Source: Mytilus galloprovincialis
Taxonomy: Eukaryota; Mollusca; Bivalvia; Mytilida; Mytilidae
Reading direction: 5' to 3'
Length of the DNA: 64,000 nt
NCBI RefSeq assembly: GCF_965363235.1
Contig: NC_134839.1
Coordinates: 58,123,560-58,187,559 of the forward strand
A model generated the notes under the pieces. The model was not told where the DNA came from, made no database searches, and worked only from the letters and a program-made list of their open reading frames with translations. Positions 24,401 to 39,400 of the stretch are shown here, piece after piece; within the stretch, counting starts at the first letter, position 1, and each line of letters begins with the position of its first letter. The position numbers were made by a program, and so were the translations under genes.

Positions 24401-27400
24401 TGCCCCAACTGTTCAGGGTTCGACCTCTGCGGTCGTATAAAGCTGCGCCCTGCGGAGCACCTGGTTGAAATCTATTTTATAGTAAACAGCAAAAAAAGCC
24501 ATTTTTGAAATCTATTTTATAGTAAACAGCAAAAAAATTCAGAAGTGCTCTCTCTAGTTTGACTTCCTATGTACACCAAATTTATTTTGATTTCAACAAG
24601 CGATGGTTTGTAGCCTCCCTTTTAAAATGAAGCAAATGCATTGGGAGGCAACACAAGTATTACGAGAACAGAATAAAATGAAAACTCAAAAAGTATTGAA
24701 AATAATAGGGTTGGTGCTTATGCAAGATGCAAATTTAATTAAAAACCAATTGTTCAGAGAACAATTGAAAGTCTTTCCACACCAAAGAAATTTGGATAAG
24801 AAGATAGTTTCTTCATACTGATGCCATTAATAATGGTTTAATTATATTTTTGAGTGATATAAGGGAGATAATATGCTACTTCCGGTGAAATGAATATCAC
24901 TTCCGGTCTCATATGAGAGCTTTTTTCACACTGATTCCAAAAATATATAGTTTCTATATACTTTTGTATGTAGAATGGGAGATAATTGGCCACTTCCGGT
25001 TTGTTGGAAGTCATTTTTAGTCGTCAGTTATCAGTTTATGTATCTATATGACGAAATATAGGGATTCTGAGTACTTTTATATGTAAAAAATTGCAAAAAA
25101 AACTACTTCCGGTTTTCCCAAGGTCACTTCCGGTAGTCATTTTTCAAGGTCATTTGTCACCTAATCTTTTGTAAAAGGTCAAATGCCTTTATATTGAACT
25201 TAGTTGAAGTTATAATCAAATAACCTCATATCAAGACATTTCAGGGGCACCAACTCCTATAAGATGCCATTAAATTGTATAAGACTAAATGTAGCATATC
25301 TTCATTACAATAAAGCAGACATTTTGCACTTGTTCTTTTATATGTATCTTTCAAAGTGTCTGAGAAAATGCAAAAACAAGCAAAAGTCACAATTGAGAAC
25401 TTGACCTTGACCTTTGACCTTGACCTCATTTTCTAAGTTAGGACCTAAGGGCCCACATAAAAACATTCCAGGGTTATACGGTTAACTGTTTATGAGTTAA
25501 AAAAACATATCGACAAATTTATTTTGTAAAGGTTGATAACTCCTATAAAATTTCATCGAATCGATTCGATCCAAATTAGCCAAAAATTTCTGAGGATGTA
25601 AAGAACAATTTGTAAAAGGAATTTTGTCGCTATCTTTTTTTTTTATGAAGGAGATGCACACAGATGATAAACAGTGAATAGGGAGATAACTCTTACAAAG
25701 AAAATGGTTCGCCTTAGCAGGGTGAAATTTAAAAGCGCATAAACTATATGATACCATATGAGAAATATCTAAGCGACATATTGCGAAACAAACATTTAAC
25801 GCAAGAAAAAAATTTGGCGGAAGAAAAAAATAATAATAATAATCAGAAGAAATACAATAAGTCTTTCCACAGAAAAGTGGAAAGACTTAATTAAGATTGA
25901 GGACTGTGGATACAATGTAAAACATGATCGAAATTTGCAAAAAAAGAAGTTGTTAAAATGTTTAATGACTCTATCATTCTGTCGAGGTTATTGGCACAGA
26001 GGGTTTTTTCTGTTTGACAACAAAAAGTGACAGCCATGTACAAATCTAAGGGCTTGCTGCATTGTATCATAAATCTAATTTAAAGTACGTATTTTTGGCG
26101 ACTTTTTGAACTCAATATGAGTCATAAATCTAACAAGTTCGTGCTTGTGTCAATTTCTTTGAACCAGTCATGGTAATGTACCAATTTGTTCCACGATTCT
26201 CGCGCATTGGATATCGTTCACAGTCCAAATTTCCTGACACAAAGTCATTCCATAAATAAAAAATCCAGAAATATGAGACATACCGCGATTTGCGTTCTTA
26301 GACACAGTGTCGTTTTTACTAGTTACTCTTCTCGTTATTAATCTCTATTCTCGGTAGATTATGTTGTCATCCTAGGGCAGCAGAACATGTCGACTTAATA
26401 ATTTTGGATAGATTACTCTAAGAAACATACATTTTGTGTATGAAAACCGAATTTGAAACAGGAAGTTTGGAATGAAACGAAATTATCAACGATTTCCGGT
26501 AACGGAAATGAACAAACTCCGAAAATCGTATTTTTTTTTAAATAAAAAAAATCGGGGCGGGACGATTTCAGAGGGGCGGGCGGGGATGAAAATCTATCAA
26601 TTAATTTTAATTGGCCTAACTGTGATTTTCAACAATTTATCAAAGTCCAAAGCCAGTAATTTGGGCGCAAATTAGCGAATCGGAATTTTACATAAATTTG
26701 ATCTGTAACTCATCATGGTTACCTCATACACCAAAAATCAGCCTAATATCTGAAGGAATTTAGAAAAAAAGTCTGAATACCTGTGATTTTCAACAATTTA
26801 TCAAAGGTCAAAGCCCGTAAATTCAGCAAATCTTAGCGGAGCGAAACGAACCTCAAACTTGATCTGTTACTTATCACAGTTAACTCACATACAAAAAATT
26901 AGCCAAATACCTGAAGGTGTTCAGAAAAAAGGTCCGTAAACTGTGATTTTCAACAATTTATCGAAATTCAAAGCCAATAATTTCGGCAAAACGCAGTGGA
27001 GCAGAACGAAACTCAAACTTGATCTGTAACTCATCATGGTTAACTCACAAACCAAACATCAGCCCAATATCTGAAGGCGTTTAGAATAAAAGTCTGTATA
27101 ACTGTGATTTTCAACAATTTATTAAAGTCCAAAGCCTGTAATTTTGGCCAAAATTAGAGGAGAGGAACAAAACTTATACTTGATCTGTAACTCATCATGT
27201 TTAACTGACATACCAAAATTCTGCTCAATATCTGAAGGCGTTTAGAAAAAAACCAACGTATAATGGTTTGTTGTGGAATGACGGAATGACAGAATGACTG
27301 ACTGACAGATTGACGGAATGACAGAATGACAGAATGACTGAATGACAGATTGATGGAATGACAGAATGACGGACAAGGGTAAAACTTTAATGCCCTGACA

Positions 27401-30400
27401 ACTTTGTTGCAGGGCCATAATTTGTTTCGGGGCCATAAAAATTATGGCAGGAGGAGTTAACGACAACAGACCAAAATTATCTTATATATTTCAGTACTTT
27501 TTTCTAGATAGTCTTGTTTATAAAAGATATTTTAGTTATCCAATCCTATAGTCAAGTTAACCTTATTTTGAAGAAACCTGAAGAAATGTACACAAAACTG
27601 ATATACAATATTTAGAAATATAAAGATTACCATCAGGACTCCTAACAGCATATCATAATTGTTTATCAAACAAATCAGCTGTTCTTTTCTGTGGGGGAAT
27701 TCTGCTGCTATTTTTAGAATAAAATTTTCTACTTCTGTCTGCAGCTGACTGAGAAGATGATATACCCTTTCATCAGGAAAAGACTGGTTAATTCCAACAA
27801 TTGCTGCTGAAAATTCTGCATATCTCCTTGTTATCTAAAATACAGAGAATGAATGAAAAGGCAACAAAAATTTAATATAAAAAGATGTGGTTTGATTGCC
27901 AATGAGGCATCTCTCCACAATAGACCAAATTACACAGAAAAAAACAATTATCGGTCATCATACAGCCTTCAACATTGAGCAAATATCATACCACTGTTAG
28001 TACGTTGCATATGCAGTTGCTCTCAGCCAATGAAATAGCAAGATTTTTGAGACTAGTGGGATATATTTATGGCATTGCCTTAAGAGTTTTGTTGACTCTT
28101 ATCTATAATTTGCAAGTTTTGGAGGTCAAGTTTTCAATCTCTGACTGGGTCAATACAAAAACTTCTTAAATTGACCTATGCAGCTTATCTGTTATATATG
28201 TATTAAAGCGCCCAGAATTATAATGTAAGAACCAACACTGAAACGCTCAGGGTCAGCATAATATGTCTAAGATGCATGACATGTCTTCCTGTTGACTCTC
28301 ATCGTGTGAAACAGCATGTAAAAATCTAGCTCAGCATGCAAGTCTAGTACAAGGAAGGGTTCATTTTCATATCATATTAACATGATTTTCCCTTACATTG
28401 TGTTTATGTCACACTATTATGTTTATATCTATAAAGCTGAATAGTTAGTTAAAAAGTATTCCCTCTTATTTTCGTGTAATTTTGTGTATTTGTCTATTCA
28501 TATTACTTACATAATGAGGTCGAACATCTATATGTCCCAGCTTTGATGGATCAACTGCCCTAATACTCTGTGTATTCATTTCTAAAATCAGCTGAAATCT
28601 AGGCCACATCACATGAACTAATGCATCCCAATACCTTAAAAGTAAAATAATTTGATGGAATGTTATCATTAAAGTGATGCAAAAATCTTTAACAACTTTA
28701 AAACAATGGCAATTCCATTCTTTTGATCACAGATAAAAAAAAACCTCTTACTAACTGTTTGAGTAATTTTGCATTCATCATATGGACATACAGGTACAAC
28801 TGTAAATTATAGACACACAATGTCTAAATGGCTCTGTTAAGACTTGTAATAAGAAAAATCTTACCAACTCAATAACAAGGTTCTTAAAACTGACTTGTAC
28901 ATGATTTTGTGAAAAAGTACACAGAATTTGGAAATTTAAGGTGTTTTTTTGAACAGGCAAATATAGAGCATATGGAAGTACCAACTTAGTAATTTACCAT
29001 CGAGTCTATCTATATGAACAACATATCTCATGTGAAAATTTATTTGGTATTTTCATGTGGTCAATATTTCTAACTCACAAATATGTATCAGGATTTGAAA
29101 ATTTATGCTATCTTTTGTCTGTAATAATCATGAAATTGAAATTACTTATTGTTTAGACTTTGCACATGCATATCAGTTATCTTAACATAAAAATCTCCTC
29201 ATTTTTTAAATACTACAATTTTACAGTCAAACAGGGCACTTGGCTTGCCTTCCCCTTCCCAAACAAATAGTTAACTACTCACTATATGTGAAACTACCAA
29301 TGTTTACCTTACCTATCTATTGCAGGTACCCCTCGTTTGTTCATCATTGATTTATACCTATATACTATATGTATACATAGAAATATAGCTATAGAATCAA
29401 AACAGTCAGCAGTGTATTCTTCCATCTTCGACTGTAATGTAATAAATAAAATGTAATTAATGAGACTTTTTTTGCTTCATTTTGCATGTTTATAGCGGTT
29501 TATTGTTTTATAATTTGTTGTATTTTTATTTGTTTTCTTTTAGAACAAAGATTATCATTGTATAATCTTAGTGATAAATGTATTAAAGTTGTATAATCAA
29601 AGTGCTGGATAGCACCTCTGGAAAGTTTGCAACTATATATGTGTATTATTTCAAATAGGTCATGTAGGTTATAGACGTGTATTATTTCAAATATGTATTT
29701 AAACACAGTTTTGATTTTTCAAACTAAACTATTGTCTTGCCAGCAATTTCCAAAATTCACTTTTTAGGCCCCATTTATGGGAATTATGTTTTCTGGTCTG
29801 TGTTTCCGTTCGACCGTCCGTTCATTCATCTGTCTGTCCCATTCAGGTTAAAGTTTTTGGTCGAGGTAGTTTTTGATGAAGTTGAAGTCCAATCAATTTG
29901 AAACTTAGTACACACTAGAAAACATCCGTGATATCTTGGGTCTGTGACTGAATTAAAGTATATAACTATGCGTCAGCCTTATTTTAGTATTTGGATTGTC
30001 ATCTGATAAAGTCATGCAGTATATAAGATGTACAGTTTTCTCTGCTTTCAAAATCTTTCTGTTTGAATCCGTCAACTTGGATCTTATCAATTATTGGTAA
30101 TATTAATTACTGCTGACAAATTGGACCTCATTATTTTAGTATTACAGATGTTCCCTATGATTTAATCTTTCTAAATTAAATGCCAAATTACAGTTTTTGC
30201 TCCATTTTCACGGTCCACTGAACATAGAAAATGATAGTGCAGATAGGGCATGCGTGTACTATGGACACATTCTTGTTTATACTTCTAAATCTTAAGACCG
30301 TTTTAATTTCACCTGATAAACGTATAACAGAAGAAAGCTACAAGTCGAACTTATATATAAGGGTATATATACTTGATAGGGTATACTGAAAATTTCACCC

Positions 30401-33400
30401 CTTTACACCTAGAATGGTAAAAGTGACGCCAACAAAATTCAAGCTTGACTTGTGTTTTGTGGTTATAAGCATTGCGTATAAGTTTCATAAAATTTGGTTC
30501 AGGCAAACTAAAGAAAGAAAACAGAAATCAAGTTTGGGATGTATGGATGTACGTACAAGTAAGGGACGTACATACTTATAGAAAAAGACAAGGATACAAC
30601 TCATTATGGTGGGGGCATAACAATAGTAGTATCTATGACCTCAGGAATAAAAAGTTTACATACACTAGATTCATACAATGTTGATCTGAGGTGCTTATAA
30701 CCCTACAACACGTTTTAGTTTCTGCTGTGTAATCACCATTGAGGCAATGTTATTTGAATTTTTTGTTTTGAGTCATTTATTTGATATACTAGTAATCATT
30801 GCATCAGTCTAGGACGACACATTGTTAATTATACATGTAGGTCAATCTTAAAGAATTTTACTGCCCCAGGAATAAAGGGTGAGGATAAAAAGTTCTGGAT
30901 CCGCTACTGCATTGTTAAGCACTAAGAAAGTCATTTTGCTAGTACATGGAAAAATGTTATTAAATCATTTTTTACAGCACTTGTCTTTAGCTTGATCTCA
31001 ATTTTGATACACTGAACTGTAATATTCTAAGAAGTAGATGATGACTCGGTTGCTTTTAAATTATACGGATGCTAGTATGATACTTATTGTCATTAAAACG
31101 TTTTTTCTGATGTCTGTTGTCAGTTTGATGCACTTGAGCATGCTGAACAAGTGAAGGTCCTTATATCCACATTGGAATGTGAAACAGTTAGTATTCAAAT
31201 AACAGAAGTTTTCAAATGAAGTTTGCTGGGAACAGTATATCTAACATAATAATATATATGTTCCTGATGTTTGGCATCAAAACTTTCAGATCGATGTCAG
31301 TTTTGACAAAAACAATGCACTTTTCTATTAAAGCCGGTATTTACCTTATTTACATGTTCTTGACGATTATTTTATATTCTATCACCTGTGTATTGTTAAA
31401 TAAATCAAACCATTATCACTTGTCAATTATCCGACAACTTGGTCAAATATCAACTTGCGCATACCGGACTCTTTCGATATTTTCGGGAATTTACTTATTC
31501 AATAATAAACAGTTGTAAAAATCGTACATGGTAAAAAATAGTGCGGGAAAATGTTCATTCATGAAATATTCATGAATGAATCGCTTCCTCGCGTAGATTT
31601 CTTTTGATTTTCTTCAGCCAATGGCCGATCCGCAAAGTAGTTTTGTGACACTTATTTGCAAAATGAAGTTAAATTCATCTGAATTGTCGGTAAACATTTA
31701 TTCCTTTTTTATTCAAGCTGTAATCTTTTCAAAAGAGTAGCAACTCAAAATATCCAAGAACCAGAATTCGAACACTAGTACTACATTATCTTGGAGCAGA
31801 ACATTGCGATAGTCTGTCTCACTGGAAGTTCAGGCCGACGCCTATGGAAAGTAGCTATAGCAAGCTATAGCAAACTTTCCAAAAATCAAATATGTAAAAA
31901 TGTTGTTTGCTTATAGTTGACATGTGTTTGGTTATTTATAGTAAGGTCGGTTAGATTTGGATACTGAGTTCATGCACAAGTGAACTCCGGTGGTTTAAAG
32001 TAATTCCAGCCATAGCAGTCAATGTGTACAATAGCATTTGAGTGCACTTGTGTCTGCAAGTGGCATCTCCCCTGTGAGAGTTTGTGGTTAATTGATAAAT
32101 ATTTTATGTTTGTTTGAGTTTACAAATTAGAATTTAAATTTTGGAACTAGTCAACACTGTCAGAATATAAAACGGTTTTCAACAAATAGCAAGAGTAGTA
32201 GGAACTGCTCCTCCTTCTAGAGTACCAGATTAGTATATTGCATACATAGATATTTTATTTAAAATGAGGGGGGGTGTGTGTTGCTTTTGTCTTTGTTTTC
32301 TATGTCGAAATTGAACCAGGGCTTCCAAAATATCTTTGAGCCAGCCGGATTTAAATTAAATTTAAGATGTCCGGAACATATGACCATTTTGGAAGCCATG
32401 AGGTGAACCCATGCTATTTTATTTTTTAATGTCTGTGTTGTTTTTAAGGATAAAAGTCTTGCACTTACACTATATCCAGAAAAATATCCTTGTAGATCCT
32501 GTAATAGCTTTTAAAACTAGAGGCTCTTAAGAGCCTGTGTCCCTCACCTTGGTCTATGTGAATATTAAACAAAGCACACAGATGGATTCAAGACAAAATT
32601 GTGTTTTGGTGATGGTGATGTGTTTGTAGATCTTACTTTACTGAACATTCTTGCTACTTACAATTTTTTCTATCTATAATAAACTTGGCCCTTTAGTTAC
32701 AGAGAAAAATATTTTGTAACATTACAAAAATTTAATTAATTAATGAAAATTGTTAAAAATTGACAATAAAGGGCAATAACTCCTTAAGGGGTGAACTGAC
32801 CATTTTGGTCATGTTGACTTATTTGTAGATCTTACTTTGCTGAACATTATTGCTGTTTACATTTTATCTCTATCTATAATAATATTCAAGATAATAACCA
32901 AAAACAGCAAAATTTCCTTAAAATTACCAATTTAGGGGCAGCAATTCAACAACCAGTTGTCCGATTTATCTGAAAATTTCAGGGCAGATAGATCTTGACC
33001 TGATAAATATTTTTAACACTGTCAGATTTGCTCTATATGCTTTGATTTCAGAGTGATATGCCAAAATCTACATTTTACCCCTATTTTCTATTTTTAGCCA
33101 TGGCAGTCATCTTGGTTGGTCCGCTCATTTTTGTAAAAGTTAAAGACAACGATGGACGACGGACACCAAGTGATGAGAAAAGCTCACTAGCCCTTTGGGC
33201 CAGGTAAGCAAATAAAAACCTATAAAATTTTTTTTTGAGAAATACATTAAAAAATTGTATGTATACCGGTAGCATTATATTCATACCAACCCATAGTTAG
33301 GAACTGAAGTTGCCTTCCCATTTATGTTTTTTTTTATGGAACAGCCCTTATGATAAAATTAATCATCATGAGACAGCTATTCAACTTTGATGAATTGGTA

Positions 33401-36400
33401 GAAGTTATACTATCTATCTTACTCAATAAGTTTCCTGACACAAAGTAAAATACTAAAACTATCTGATTCACTCACCAAAAATAATGATACAGTTTTGGAC
33501 ATAATAGCATTAAACAGATCAGTTGCAGACGGTCCAGTCACCATGAAGAAATCTACGAGAAATAAGTATTCTCTACAGCAGTTATCCATCACAGCATAGT
33601 GTAAGCTACGGAACAAACTCTCAAAATTATGCTGAAAAAATAACACAACATCCATTTAAAATGTTAATAAAGGGTAATGTTGAGTACATATGTGTTTTTT
33701 TTAATGGATTGAGTAGGTTTTATCCGACTAAAATTGGATTTATTAGTGAAGGGAGAAAACTGGGTTGTAAACTAGATCTGTGGGTATTGAGTTGTAAAAT
33801 AATCAAATTTTTAAACTTATCATTTTCTCTTCCAATTGTTTTTCCTTCAAAAAATCTTAAAATATTATTATTTGAAATGTGGTGTTTATCATTCATTACA
33901 AGGGTTTTCTATTAAAAAAAATACATATTTGGCACTTACTAGTTTTCTTACAACAACTGAGAAAAATCTTTCTTCTTATCATGAGATATTGAATGATGAT
34001 CAACTACTTCCTACAAGATTCTCAGATGCTTGAATCAATATTAAAAGTTATCTACATTCATACCTGTAGATATGGATATTTTAACACCCTGAAGTACCCT
34101 AGTACACCATGAGGCGTAGCCGAAGGGTGTACAGGGTACTGAAGGGTGTTAAAATATCCATATCTACGGATTTGAACGTAGATAACGAATTTATCATCGG
34201 TCTTGGTCCAAATTGGGCAAGTTTTATGGAAATTCGGGTACAACTTGTAACGTGAAAACAACGTTTTTTTCATTATCTTAAAAAGTTTTATTGAAATTTG
34301 GAAATTTTACATATTTTTTACGTGGTGTAGGGTACTATCTATGGTAGAACTCTACAGGTAGTCAAATATAAGATGTTTTTAATACGGAGACAGAGAAACT
34401 GGATTGAGTCAAATTTGGTGCTCAATGTTGTGAGATTAACGTCATAGAGGGTGTGACCTTAACGTGGGTCATTTGCATAGCTAGGTCAGTAGTCCCTTTC
34501 CTTGAAAATGTGGCAGTCAAGTGATGCATTTAATGAAATGAGTGTAAATGATCGGCATGATAGGACAAAATCGTTAATGAATCAAATATTTAATTACAAA
34601 CATCATAGATAATCTTCAGAATTCAATATTTCACAAGGAGCAATCATGGAACTAAGGAAAACTTGTGTGAAGTTCCCCGGGATAATGGTTAGCAACGTCC
34701 GGGGATATGGGTTAGCAACACCCACGGGCTATGGGTTTTGTAATGACGTGCATTACCAAATCAAAATCCTAGATACATACTAAGCCGGGGATAATAATGC
34801 TTCCTATCTGAGTTTCATGATTCTTAGATGCTTGTAGAAGAATCATTGCTCCCTACCTTTGTTTCCTGTTTTTGAGAAGCATGTGGTACAATGATTGGTC
34901 CTTCTAGATCTGTTGTCAGCACATTGCCTCTGCTTCCCAATGTGAACACAGTCGATCTGTTCTTAAGTGTTGGCTTAGAACTGAAGAAGCTTGATTCAAA
35001 TTAAGGAAAATCTTGTAACTTGATTTAAGAATCTAATTTATTCACACCACACAAGGTCAACACATTTTGCCTTCAGAAAATCCGACCAGCTTAAACAATG
35101 TTATTTGTTATAAAGAACTCAAGACCCAAATATAAAATATGACTTTTTTCACCCTTTAACTTTACATATATATATATGTATATGTTCAGCTCATACTCTG
35201 TTAAAGATTACCCTTTTGTTGTTTAAGCATGTTCAATTTTTTTCTTCTACTTATTGCAAACTGATACATAAACCTGTACTGCTATGTATTAATGGTGAAG
35301 GTAGAAAAATCAACCTTTTCTTTGAATTACTGCTGCCAAAAGTCAATTATTTCAAAACGAAGCAGGTCAAATCACATTTGTATTTCAGGATAGATCATAT
35401 ACCTCATGAATCTTAATAAAGTAGAAAAGTGTGAAAATTAGTTATATACAACACTTTAAATCAGTATATTGAGTTTTCAATAGTTACTGCAAAAAGTAAA
35501 ATCACAAGAATACTAAACTCAGAGGAAAACACTTCAAACAAATGGACAACAATTGTCATATTCCTGACTTGGTATAAGCATTTTCTTATGTGGAAAATAG
35601 TATATTAAACCTGGTTTATATCTAGCTAAACCTCTCACTTGTATGACAGATAGTCGCATAAAATTCCAATCAGATGATGGTTATATAGATCAAAAATCTA
35701 CATCTCTTCATATTGCAATGAATTTCTCTTTTTTGTTTTAAAACTGACAAGGATATCTTTCTTGGCAGAGTCTTCTGCTCCCATCAAGTCTTCTTTATCT
35801 GCTGATTCTTCAAACTGTACAGAATAAAAATAAAACAAATAAATTTAACTTTACATTTCCTATTATTTTAATCAGTCACCATGATATATCTGAAAATCAA
35901 CTATAACCTTCTGATACAAGACACATGAAATAACAGTAATTGTAAGAATAGTGTTGCATCATTAATTTACATTTTGCAAACTTAAAAATGTTTCTTATCT
36001 GACTCATTTTTTAACTAGTGGTACAACAAAAGTATGAATATCTCCTCTCTCATCTAAATAAAGATTTTAAGGAAGTTCCCTTCTCAGTTTAAAATAAATA
36101 GCTTTTCATAAAAATAGTATATATTGATAGGGGATTAATTAAGGAAACAAAAAAGCAAAAAAATATATAGAGGTCAATGTGCTTGTTTTCAACATATAAG
36201 CCATTGAAATTTTAGCTGGAAAATATTTTCTCTTGATTTTTCATAGCTTTATCATTGACAAGTTAAAGTTCTCAAAAACTATTAAAAATAAATAAAATTT
36301 TATAAGGCTTTTCAAGTGGCTTATAGTTATACATGCAACAGATTTATAAAAAGAAAAATGGGGGACACTGGGCAAAAATTTTTAAGGCATACAAATGGAT

Positions 36401-39400
36401 AAAAACAGTGGATTCCGAAAATCGGACAAAAATTCCAAAACATGACAAGCGAACATCCTTAAACTTTCTTGCTATCCTTTAAGAAAATCAAATTAAGCAA
36501 CTGTAAAAATAAAACAAAAAGAAATCACATCTATAGCAAATATGCATTCAGTGTAAAAGATGGTATTTTAGGTCATGAAACAAAAACAATGTATTAGAGC
36601 TTTGTTTATTCAATGAAATTTCAAACCAATTTTTATTAAGTTCCTAAAATTCGTCATGATACTTCAGTCTTGTAAATACAATATTTACCTGTAATTTCAT
36701 CAGACGACTTAGGTATCCTTTGAAGTAGGACAGGTAAATTTTACTCATGGTATCAACATATTCATCTCTTATCTCCCTTGCTACATGTCTTTCATGGGAC
36801 ATCAGAAACTCATTAAAAAACCTGACGAAAAACACATTTCAAATATTAAACACAGATGCATTGCTATTTGTCAAAGGAAAATAAACTGTTGATTAAAGAA
36901 CCAAATTTAGAACTTACAATAAAAAAACTTATTAGGGGATTCACAGATTAATCATACCTACTATAAATTTCTATGTTTGTTGGTTAAAAGCAACTGTGTA
37001 GAGTAGGTGTATATTCCATACTAGGTTAGTAGGATATCATATTAGGTTAGTAGGCAGGGCTTATTTCAATAGTTAGTAGTGGTGTTACATCCCTTTATAA
37101 AATCAAGACAGTGCTGAGGAAAAATCTTAAAGTTTTCATCAGATGATGGAATAGCTGATGAACGATTGAAATAAATTCATAAAACACATTTAAAGCTCTC
37201 AAGTTGTTATTGTTGACATTTGTTTGTGTATAGATCAATGGAAGTAGGTTCTTAATACTAATGATAATGAAGACTTGATGATCACTTGTTTACAATAATG
37301 TCATGAAGTTATTACTGTGGAATCATTATTATTTGCTGGATACTAATTTTCATGGCTTTTGTGGGTACCCAGTGATATTGTTGGCTTTTTTCAAAACTAC
37401 CTCTACCCTTTTTTATTGGGAAAATATGCGTCATTTTTATCCAATTGGGAAAATTATATCAAAGCATGAATTTGACTGGAACTTCTATTTGCAGACCCCC
37501 TTTCAAGAGGTAAACCCTCATTTGAATTAAGACCCCTTAATGTCAGTGATGATACATAAATAGACCCTCAAATCTGCACATATAAGGCCATAAAAAAGAA
37601 TAGGTTTGTTTGCCCAAACGCTACCTAAGTAGAAAAAAGCTGCCTACTCAAATTCTTTTATTGTCCTGATTTGAAGAAGTTTTTTTTTTAATCAGATAGG
37701 CATGAAGACTAATAAACAACCAATACTTCAATTTCTCTTTTTGAAAAAAAAAAAAGAAAAGAAAATGCCTACCTACCTACCCACTGTCTCAACCTTTGGG
37801 TAGGGTTTGGACAAACCAAAATATTTTTAATTGTGGCCTAATCCTTTTAGGCATGAGAAATGTTAAAATGAGTGTTTTTCAGTTTGTATTACAGTGAGTT
37901 GCTTGTAGGTGTTATGGTAAAATTTTACCTATAGCTCAACCTGTTTTTAAAATTGTCAACACAATAGGGACATTTAAATTGACCAGTTGGTATTGTTAGA
38001 TTTAAATATACCTTGATTCTACCTGTACAGATTTTTATTCACCTAACCAAAAGTTTCAGCATGCTTTTTTCCTGAAGATTTTCTTACCTAGGATTATTCT
38101 ATTAAAAATTGATAGGGAAGAAAATAATTTGGTTTTCATTGTTTTAAATCCCTGATATATTTGATTTATCTATTTTTTACCTAAAATTCTAAATCAGTAA
38201 AAGATTAAAATAAATATGTATTACTATGTTTGAAAATTTAAACTGTTTTTACACCAAAATGCTTCTTTAAAATTCGAACCCTTATACATAGTATTGTCCA
38301 GCTGCCAGTGAAACAAGAAATAGCTGTTCAGGGTGTTTACAGTTTAAATTTTCAGAGGGATATGTTGTTTTTTTCTTAACATGACCCTTCAAGATTCTCA
38401 TTTTGGATTATTATTTGCAATGTTTTAAATCTTTTGGTGTCATTGTGCATACAATATTGGATTTATTTTATTTGAATTCACTACTCAGACTTTTTATAGC
38501 AATTTTGCTTCTTAAAATGTGATGTGTTTCTTTCAAGATTTTATTGTCATGAAGGACATCAAGGAGGAAATAATTCATTCAAACCGTTTTGTGGGGCTTA
38601 CATATGATGTTGTACATATAAAATTCGAAATAATTTTGGAGTATACCTTGCTGTGTTTTTTCTTTGAAATCTATTATAATATTAGTGGGAGTTTTGTGCA
38701 TAAAATGCTGTGTTCACTAAAGGAATTCAATTTTTCATACGATGGGATTTAGTTATGTCAAAGATTTAAAGATTTCAAAACTGGAATTCAAGTAGGAGAT
38801 ATAGTATGAGTTCATCCAACATGTTTCTGTGGCTTTAAATGTGATTTTTGAAATATTCATTATTAATTTTGGGATCTATTACAAATTTAAGATGATTCCC
38901 TATTTAAATGGGATCTTGGAAATGAAATAAAATGTTAAAGTAATGCAGTGGATATAGTCTAATCTAGTGATAAAGTGAAAAATAAAAGTAAAATATTCTA
39001 AAATATTCCTAACGTGAGGAAATGTTTTTTTAAAAGTGAATGTGAAATTGGAAATAGTCATTATAAAATTCTGAATCAAATATTGTTTGATTTGGAAATT
39101 ATTATAGGAAATGAAATAAAATGTTGAAGTAATGCAGTGGATATAGTCTTATCTAGTGATAAAGTGAAAAATGAAAGTAAAATATTCTAAAATATTCCTA
39201 ACATGAGGAAATGTTTTAAGTGAATGTGAAATTGGAAATAGTCATTATAAAATTCTGAATCAAATATTGTTTGATTTGGAAATTTATTATAGGAAATGAA
39301 ATAAAATGTTTACTGTGGATATATTAAAATCAGGTGATATATAGTAAAAATATAAATAAAATATTACAAAATATAAGTGAGGATAACTATTTGGAATATA

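Noticed and set aside
25860..25890. Rho-independent-type terminator hairpin
   Set aside because: This is eukaryotic DNA; the hairpin is the end of a dispersed repeat.
27242..27466. ORF rich in HSVIQSF repeats
   Set aside because: Translation of the GAATGACA microsatellite.
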